9,287 bases of DNA, taken from assembly GCA_001464165.1 (NCBI GenBank), contig LNEX01000244.1, forward strand, positions 1 to 9,287, given 5' to 3'. Under the pieces are notes generated by a model. It saw only the letters and a list, made by a program, of their open reading frames with translations, did no database searches and had not been told where the DNA came from. The DNA is from a bacterium Ga0077546 (GTDB lineage Bacteria; Cyanobacteriota; Vampirovibrionia; Obscuribacterales; Obscuribacteraceae). Position 1 is the first letter of the stretch. Each line of letters starts with the position of its first letter. This document shows, piece by piece, positions 1-5,042 of this stretch. The position numbers were made by a program, and so were the translations under genes.

Positions 1-1
1 T

Positions 2-421
2 TTTCACGTTGCCCCTTTCGGCCAGGTTGCTCTTAACAACAACGCTCTTGACGACGATATGAAGAAAATCGTATCGGCATTTAAAGCAGGTAAAACATTT
101 ATCAATGTTGCTACCGACGGCGGGCACGGTCATGACCCGGCGCAAATATTACATACTTGCAAGTACGCCTTAGAGCGCGGTTATATCGACCCACCCGACC
201 AGGTGGTTAGTTTGACTGCTGATCTATTGCTTGGCCGAGTTGAGCTAGAACAGTATCTATTGCAGCGTCGCCGCTTAAATGGTGATGAATTGAGAGACGT
301 TATTGAGATGGCGAAACAGAAAGGCATAAAGCTAGTTGAGCTGCTAGTTAAAATGGGCTTCATGACCGATTCTGATTGGGATCGATTGAACCAAGAAAAA
401 GAAAGGTTTGCACCGCGCTAA
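2..421 (+). CDS. C-terminal fragment of a helical-repeat protein, 5' end outside window
   Basis: The reading frame is open from base 2 to the TAA at 419-421, giving 139 visible residues. The first in-frame ATG (59) has no Shine-Dalgarno sequence, and the 19 codons before it look coding (ending LNNNALDDD), so the gene very probably starts left of the window. The C-terminal half reads as two successive helical units: one around GRVELEQYLLQRRRLNGDEL and one around KLVELLVKMGFMTDSDWDRL. The second resembles the 'LGelLve.GlIteedl..aL' pattern of the N-terminal domain of GspE/PilB (MshEN-like) ATPases and related regulatory modules. That resemblance is by eye only. No catalytic motif is visible and the function is unknown. 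A 68-bp gap separates it from the next small gene on the same strand, so co-transcription is possible. Confidence 0.75.
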   Translation, partial: FHVAPFGQVALNNNALDDDMKKIVSAFKAGKTFINVATDGGHGHDPAQILHTCKYALERGYIDPPDQVVSLTADLLLGRVELEQYLLQRRRLNGDELRDVIEMAKQKGIKLVELLVKMGFMTDSDWDRLNQEKERFAPR

Positions 422-478
422 ATTTCCTGAAATTAGAGCGCCTATTAGGTAAACTCAGTTTCTGGTAACTAAATCATT

Positions 479-485
479 GAAGAGG
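479..485 (+). promoter_or_regulatory. Ribosome-binding site of the 36-residue protein
   Basis: GAAGAGG lies four bases before the ATG at 490. It is the best Shine-Dalgarno-like sequence on the plus strand here and is the main evidence that the very short frame is translated. Confidence 0.55.
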
Positions 486-489
486 TTAT

Positions 490-600
490 ATGACCGATAA
501 GTACAATCGCCGCGAAAAGAAAACCCGTCGCAAGGCCAAAGTGAACAGAAAGAAAGCAATCGTTAGAGAGAACATTGCTAAGTCCCAGTCCGGTAAGTAA
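490..600 (+). CDS. 36-residue highly basic small protein
   Basis: ATG at 490 is preceded by a clear ribosome-binding sequence, GAAGAGG at 479-485, four bases from the start. The frame runs to TAA at 598-600 and encodes MTDKYNRREKKTRRKAKV followed by a second lysine/arginine-rich half. Fifteen of 36 residues are Lys or Arg and only three are acidic, and the protein should form one amphipathic or extended basic helix. It lies 30 bp before trpS on the same strand, which suggests co-transcription with a translation gene. Size, charge and context suggest binding to RNA or the ribosome, in the manner of tiny ribosomal proteins such as bTHX, but I see no sequence match to any of these and propose no name. 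The good ribosome-binding site and clean start support a real gene. Confidence 0.6.
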   Translation: MTDKYNRREKKTRRKAKVNRKKAIVRENIAKSQSGK

Positions 601-630
601 TTAAGAATCGGGAAATAGTAAGAATTTAAA

Positions 631-1647
631 ATGACAGCAAAGCGAATAATGTCGGGTATGCGCCCTACAGGGCGTCTTCACCTGGGACACTATTTTGGCG
701 CACTCTCAAACTGGATTCAGTTTCAGAGTCGCTATGAATCATATTTCTCAATCGTTGACTGGCACGCTCTGACCACTAAGTTTCAGAACACTAAAGAGGT
801 GCAGGGTCATATCTGGGAGATTGCCTTAGATTGGTTGTGTGTTGGTATTGATCCAGATGTATCAACCATGTATGTGCAATCAGCAATCCCTGAGATCGCC
901 GAGTTACATCTACTGCTTTCGATGATTACTCCCCATAACTGGGTTGAGCGTGAGCCGACCCTAAAAGATATGGTGAAAATGCTCGATTCCGACGAGCATG
1001 CTGCTCATGACAAGATCACTTACGGTTTGCTTGGTTATCCGGTCTTGATGACTGCTGATATTCTGGCTTTCAAGGGCGAACTCATTCCCGTAGGCAAAGA
1101 TCAAGAGTCGCATCTTGAATTTGCTCGGGATGTTGCCCGCCGTTTCAATCATTTATATGGTGTCAGTTATTTTCCTGAGCCCAAGCCCGAATTTACTGAA
1201 ACTCCTTTGCTCAAAGGCATTGATGGCCAAAAAATGGGCAAGTCTTTCAACAACGATATCAAGATTGCTGATACCGATAGTGATACCGAGAAGAAAGTAA
1301 AACAGGCGATCACTGATCGCACTAGAATCGCCAAGAGTGATCCTGGTCACACCAATCTTTGTGAGGTGCCATGGCCTCTATACAATGTTTTTGCTAAAGA
1401 CAAAGACTATCTTGCTCAGGTAAAAAGCGAATGCGAAACGGCACAAATTGGTTGTGTTGATTGCAAAAAACGCCTGGCTCTTCATATCAATGATTTCTTC
1501 AGACCGTTTCGTGAAAAGCGCATTGAACTGGCTAAAGATCCAGAGAAAGTGCGCAAAATTCTTGAGCATGGCAATATGAAAGCCCGTAAGGTAGCAAGTC
1601 AAACTCTAAGCGAAGTGCGCGATATCATGGGCATGGTTAACTGGTAG
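631..1647 (+). CDS. trpS: Tryptophanyl-tRNA synthetase, probable iron-sulfur type
   Basis: A class Ic aminoacyl-tRNA synthetase that activates tryptophan with ATP and charges tRNA-Trp in the cytoplasm. The 338 residues match the usual family length of about 330-340. The Rossmann-fold start SGMRPTGRLHLGHYFGAL (8-25) holds the HIGH signature as HLGH (17-20). DWHALTT follows at about 43-49, then the tryptophan-pocket region GYPVLMTADIL, then IPVGKDQESHLEFARDVARR. The KMSKS signature is present as KMGKS (201-205). The 'SGMRPTG..HLGH' form belongs to the Thermotoga-like clade rather than the 'SGIQPTG..HLGN' E. coli type. Consistent with this, Cys244, Cys268, Cys275 and Cys278 form C-x23-C-x6-C-x2-C, one residue longer than the T. 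maritima [4Fe-4S] motif C-x22-C-x6-C-x2-C. The start is the ATG 30 bp after the small basic gene. No tryptophan leader or T-box is visible upstream. Confidence 0.95.
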   Translation: MTAKRIMSGMRPTGRLHLGHYFGALSNWIQFQSRYESYFSIVDWHALTTKFQNTKEVQGHIWEIALDWLCVGIDPDVSTMYVQSAIPEIAELHLLLSMITPHNWVEREPTLKDMVKMLDSDEHAAHDKITYGLLGYPVLMTADILAFKGELIPVGKDQESHLEFARDVARRFNHLYGVSYFPEPKPEFTETPLLKGIDGQKMGKSFNNDIKIADTDSDTEKKVKQAITDRTRIAKSDPGHTNLCEVPWPLYNVFAKDKDYLAQVKSECETAQIGCVDCKKRLALHINDFFRPFREKRIELAKDPEKVRKILEHGNMKARKVASQTLSEVRDIMGMVNW

Positions 1648-1735
1648 ACTTCAACTCTAATCAAGTTAACTACTATTTTGGTAACTGGTAACAGTCATTC
1701 CAACTCTCTTAAGCAGCAAAAATATTGAGCGCATT

Positions 1736-2962
1736 TTGGTCATGGCACTGACCGTTTGTCTATGCTGCACCCAAACCGGCTCATGGCTTTGCTTAATTGC
1801 CCTAATGCTTTTGGCCCTGGCTGATTCTGCTAGACAAGAGCGTTTGGCTGCTATGAAAAAGGCACCACTACTTTGGCCGCTGGCACTATATGGCCTGGCT
1901 GTAGTTTCTTCTGGGCTATTTGCTCCGGCGGGCTCAGTGGCTGAAGCTTGGAGCGAGGCTTGGAAGTCATTCGTATCTCTTCGGGGCATACTGGTGGCCT
2001 ATTTGGTTGCCTATCAGCTCTTCGCTCACGATAGAGGAGCCAGATTGACCGCTCCGGCATTGAGTTGTTTGCTTCTTTGTGGAGCGGTTTCTGGCATTTT
2101 TGGTTTGATTCAGCAAGTATTCAATTTCCATCCTTTTACCTATCCGTTTTTACAGGCAACTGGATTTCTCAACGAACCAATGTCGTTCGCTGGCTTAATG
2201 CAGCTTACGAGCTTCTTAGCCCTGGGTCTCTTGATTAAGGGCGGGTACAGGCAACTGCCTCTAGTGTCTAATAAGTGTTATTTTCTGGTTGTCGGCGCCA
2301 ACTTTCTTGGTCTGATTTTCGCAAGCGAGCGCAGCGCCTGGCTGGGCATGATTTGCGCCCTGCTTTCTGTTTGCTTTTATATTTCACCGCGAAGATTTTT
2401 TGAAGGTCTGGTTGCCCTTTCGTTGCTATTTGCCTTGGCCTGGTTTACTGTGCCTGTGGTTCAGGTTCGTCTTAGTCCGTTGTTGAATGCTAAAAGTGAT
2501 GTCGGAGTGACGGCCCGCTTGAGTGTCTGGTCTCAAGCTTGGCAGCTCTTTCAGGAGCATCCTCTTACCGGAGTGGGAGTGCTTAATTTCCCCCGCATCG
2601 ATTTGCCAGAGGCTATTGTGCCAGGACATTCCAAAGATCTTAATCATGCCCATAGCAATTATCTACAAATACTCGCAACAACTGGCCTATTGGGCTTTAC
2701 TAGTTTTCTGTTGCTTTTAGGGGCAGCGCTAACTGCCGCTTATCGACAAGCTATTGGGCCAAACCCATTTTATTCAGCTATTGGCTTGGGCCTTCTGGGG
2801 GCAATGATTTCGCTATCAGTGGCTGGCGTTTTTGAATATAACTTTGGCAGTGGTCAAGTCAAACTAATACAGTGGTTCTTGTTAGCCCTTTTGCTTCGAC
2901 CTATACCTGTGGTTAAACTCGCAGATTCAGCCAGCCCTTCGACTGATAGCGCCAAGCAATGA
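1736..2962 (+). CDS. O-antigen ligase/polymerase family membrane protein (Wzy_C type)
   Basis: A polytopic inner-membrane protein of about 408 residues with roughly ten hydrophobic segments. Three diagnostic patches of the O-antigen ligase/polymerase (Wzy_C, WaaL-like) family occur in order: SERSAWLG (197-204), ARLSVWSQAW followed by HPLTGVG (about 260-280), and HAHSNYLQILATTGLLG (304-320). The family joins or polymerises undecaprenyl-linked glycans at the periplasmic face, and the loop with the R.S.W and HxHSNYL motifs is the usual catalytic side. No glycosyltransferase or flippase is in the window, so ligase and polymerase cannot be told apart. The TTG at 1736 and ATG at 1742 are candidate starts and neither has a clear Shine-Dalgarno. 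The frame stays open back to a TAA at 1682, so the first membrane helix may begin earlier. The 3' end overlaps the convergent transporter gene. Confidence 0.85.
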   Translation: MVMALTVCLCCTQTGSWLCLIALMLLALADSARQERLAAMKKAPLLWPLALYGLAVVSSGLFAPAGSVAEAWSEAWKSFVSLRGILVAYLVAYQLFAHDRGARLTAPALSCLLLCGAVSGIFGLIQQVFNFHPFTYPFLQATGFLNEPMSFAGLMQLTSFLALGLLIKGGYRQLPLVSNKCYFLVVGANFLGLIFASERSAWLGMICALLSVCFYISPRRFFEGLVALSLLFALAWFTVPVVQVRLSPLLNAKSDVGVTARLSVWSQAWQLFQEHPLTGVGVLNFPRIDLPEAIVPGHSKDLNHAHSNYLQILATTGLLGFTSFLLLLGAALTAAYRQAIGPNPFYSAIGLGLLGAMISLSVAGVFEYNFGSGQVKLIQWFLLALLLRPIPVVKLADSASPSTDSAKQ

Positions 2963-4304
2963 GAAAGCCTTGAACAACGATAGAAAATACCATGGCTGAC
3001 CACACCCCGTTTGGTCCGATGTGCAGTGTTAAGGCAAGAACGTAAGCTATAGGAATGCGAATAAGCCAGTTGCAAATTAGAGTAAACCACATAGGTGTTT
3101 TGGTATCACCTGCCCCTTGCAAGGCACCGGTTAAGACCATTCCTAAGGCGAGAAATGGCTCTGCCACTGCGTTGATGCGCAGGTAGTCAGCTGTGTAAAC
3201 TACAGTGCCTGGCTCTTTGCTCATGGCTTGGGCAATTGGAGTGGCGGCAAAATATAACACTATTCCTAGTACAACCATAGACCAGATGCCAATCCATGTC
3301 ACCCGCCAACCTGCTTCAAAAGCCCTTTCAATCTCACCAGCACCAAGATTTTGGCCGACAATTGAGGCCACCGAAAGGCTTAGTGCCATGAGCGGCATAA
3401 ATATAAATGACTCTACGCGCATGCCGATTGTCCACGACGCTAGTGCACTGACTGAATTGGGGCAACGCGCCAGTATGAAAAAGACAACGAAGACAGAAAG
3501 TGACCAGGCCAGTCTCTGCAGTGCTGACGGTATGCCAATTCTAGCAATGCGAATTATTTCTTTGCTGTCGATGGGGTAAATGGCTTTAAGGCTATCTCTT
3601 AGGGCCGAGCGGGAAATCGCCCAGATCGCTAAGAGCGCGCCAACAGTGCTGGCTAACAGGGCAGCATAGGCGATGCCTAGTACACCTAGGTTGGGCACGG
3701 GCCATCCATATATCACTGTTAGTAGATCACCCGCAATATTGATAGCTGTCATGACTGACACTATATACAGTGGTGTCTTGCTATCGCCAATTGCTCTGAA
3801 AGCCGCATTGGCTATGGCAGTAAAGCTAAACGGAATAAGCATAAAACTATAAGCAATTAGGTATTGTCTGCCCGGATTTAGAACTTCAGCTGACGGTGTG
3901 AAAAACGGCAAGACGTAGTGTCCAAGCAATGTTGCTGCTAGAGTCATGCTCAAGCCCAGCATTATTGACAGAGTGAAGGATTGCCCCGTAGCGTGAATCA
4001 TCGACCCTTTGTCATTGGCGCCGAATGCCCGAGAAACAATAGCAGTAGAGCCTACGCCCACAGAGAGAATAAATAGCAAGAAGAGAAAGAGTACGTGTTC
4101 AGCGAGACCAACTGCAGCTTGAATATTTGAACCGAGAAAACTAGCCACATAGACGTCGCATAGCCCAACAAACGAGTTGGCAATGGTGGTCAATAAAAGT
4201 GGCCAGCTCATTATATATATTGCTCGCCAGAGATTTCCCGTTACTAACGGTTGCTTTTGCGGCTCTGACATTTGAGGGTCAACATTTTTTGGTTGAGTGG
4301 TCAC
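2913..4304 (-). CDS. MATE family efflux transporter
   Basis: A 463-residue membrane protein with about 12 hydrophobic segments, the normal size and topology of multidrug and toxic compound extrusion (MATE) transporters, which expel small molecules in exchange for H+ or Na+. Family patches occur in both halves: SWPLLLTTIANSFVGLCD (33-50) with VASFLG, VSRAFGAND in the first half, and EPFLALGMVLTGALQGAGDT near the C-terminus. These fit the MatE/NorM-DinF superfamily, but the substrate cannot be read from sequence. The longest start is GTG at 4304. An alternative ATG at 4271 (residue 12, MSEPQKQ) has no visible ribosome-binding site, while a weak GAG lies upstream of the GTG. It is the last gene of the minus-strand cluster, 32 bp after the racemase-like gene, so it may export a product of that cluster (inference). 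Confidence 0.93.
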   Translation of the reverse strand: MTTQPKNVDPQMSEPQKQPLVTGNLWRAIYIMSWPLLLTTIANSFVGLCDVYVASFLGSNIQAAVGLAEHVLFLFLLFILSVGVGSTAIVSRAFGANDKGSMIHATGQSFTLSIMLGLSMTLAATLLGHYVLPFFTPSAEVLNPGRQYLIAYSFMLIPFSFTAIANAAFRAIGDSKTPLYIVSVMTAINIAGDLLTVIYGWPVPNLGVLGIAYAALLASTVGALLAIWAISRSALRDSLKAIYPIDSKEIIRIARIGIPSALQRLAWSLSVFVVFFILARCPNSVSALASWTIGMRVESFIFMPLMALSLSVASIVGQNLGAGEIERAFEAGWRVTWIGIWSMVVLGIVLYFAATPIAQAMSKEPGTVVYTADYLRINAVAEPFLALGMVLTGALQGAGDTKTPMWFTLICNWLIRIPIAYVLALTLHIGPNGVWSAMVFSIVVQGFLIAWRYQSKGWLNLRV

Positions 4305-4336
4305 TATTTTCTCATATTGATGTTAGACAGTGAACC

Positions 4337-5029
4337 TTACTTAGTGGCGGTGAGCAGCGCGGCCTGGGCCAGTAGTCTTGTTGAATCTAATACTGGTAAC
4401 GCCGAATCTTTTTGCTCAATTAATAGGGGAATTTCAGTACATCCTAGAATAACGCCATCGCAACTGCTTCGCTTCAGGCCATCTATTACTTCTTGCATGA
4501 ATTGGCGAGAAGTATCATTAAAAATTCCGTTGACTAGTTCGTCGAAAATAATGCGATTGATTTCATTCCTGTCGCTATCAGAGGGAGTCTTCGAGGTAAT
4601 GCCCACAGTTTCTAACTTTGTTTGGTAGACCGGACCTTCCATTAAATATCGGGTGCCAAGAACACCTAGCTTAGTCAGGCCTTTTCGTTTAGCTTCGGCT
4701 GCCACCACTTCGGCAATATGAAGCCAGGGCAATGGTGAAGTGGCTGTGGCTAAGTCAAAGGCTTGATGAATAGTGTTGTCTGGACAAATAATGAAATCAG
4801 CGCCCATGTTGGCTAAGCGCACAGACGAGTCACTGATCAGCTGAGCTACACCTTGCCAACCGTCTTTGCCTTCTAGTGCTTCCAGATAGCGTCCTAAAGG
4901 ATGCGTATGGAGGCTCACTTCGGGATGCCAATGTCGGCCCATTATTGATTGGGCTTCACTGCAAATTGTGCGGTAGCAAAGAGCTGCGCCCTCAGCGCTG
5001 CAGGCAGCGATACCAATATGTTTTGTCAT
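4337..5029 (-). CDS. Aspartate/glutamate racemase family protein with an altered first active-site motif
   Basis: A 230-residue cytosolic protein of the Asp/Glu racemase superfamily, which inverts the alpha-carbon of acidic amino acids without a cofactor, normally using two cysteines. The second active-site motif is canonical: VILGCTEIPLL with Cys197. The first, usually CNTxH, reads CPDNTIH (82-88). Asp84 stands where cysteine is expected, directly before Asn85-Thr86, while Cys82 is two residues earlier. The N-terminus IGIAACSAEGAALCYR and the GADFI strand before the motif support the fold. Length fits the family (about 225-250). The ATG at 5029 lies 13 bp after the upstream stop, so translational coupling is likely, and no strong ribosome-binding site is visible. 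It could be an aspartate or glutamate racemase, an asymmetric variant, or a related isomerase such as a maleate/hydantoin-type enzyme. The superfamily is sure, the substrate is not. Confidence 0.85.
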   Translation of the reverse strand: MTKHIGIAACSAEGAALCYRTICSEAQSIMGRHWHPEVSLHTHPLGRYLEALEGKDGWQGVAQLISDSSVRLANMGADFIICPDNTIHQAFDLATATSPLPWLHIAEVVAAEAKRKGLTKLGVLGTRYLMEGPVYQTKLETVGITSKTPSDSDRNEINRIIFDELVNGIFNDTSRQFMQEVIDGLKRSSCDGVILGCTEIPLLIEQKDSALPVLDSTRLLAQAALLTATK

Positions 5030-5042
5030 AGTCTAATACAGT

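Noticed and set aside
59..421. ATG at 59 as the start of a complete 120-residue gene
   Set aside because: No ribosome-binding site precedes it and the frame is open and coding-like to the window edge, so the gene is more likely truncated by the window.
601..630. Tryptophan leader peptide or T-box upstream of trpS
   Set aside because: The gap is only 30 bp, has no tandem Trp codons and no T-box sequence.
1636..1670. Inverted repeat GTTAACT ... AGTTAAC around the trpS stop as a terminator
   Set aside because: GTTAAC is itself a palindrome, so the pairing is trivial. The stem is AT-rich, the loop is 21 nt and no U-tract follows closely.
463..1693. Recurring GGTAACTGG-like strings at about 465, 1635 and 1680
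   Set aside because: Short, imperfect and unevenly spaced. They are compatible with chance in this base composition.
3205..3579. Plus-strand open frame opposite the MATE gene
   Set aside because: It is an antisense shadow of a clearly recognised membrane protein with no family likeness or start signal.
4272..4628. Plus-strand open frame across the racemase/transporter junction
   Set aside because: It is antisense to the racemase gene with no recognisable protein sequence. The minus-strand genes explain the region.
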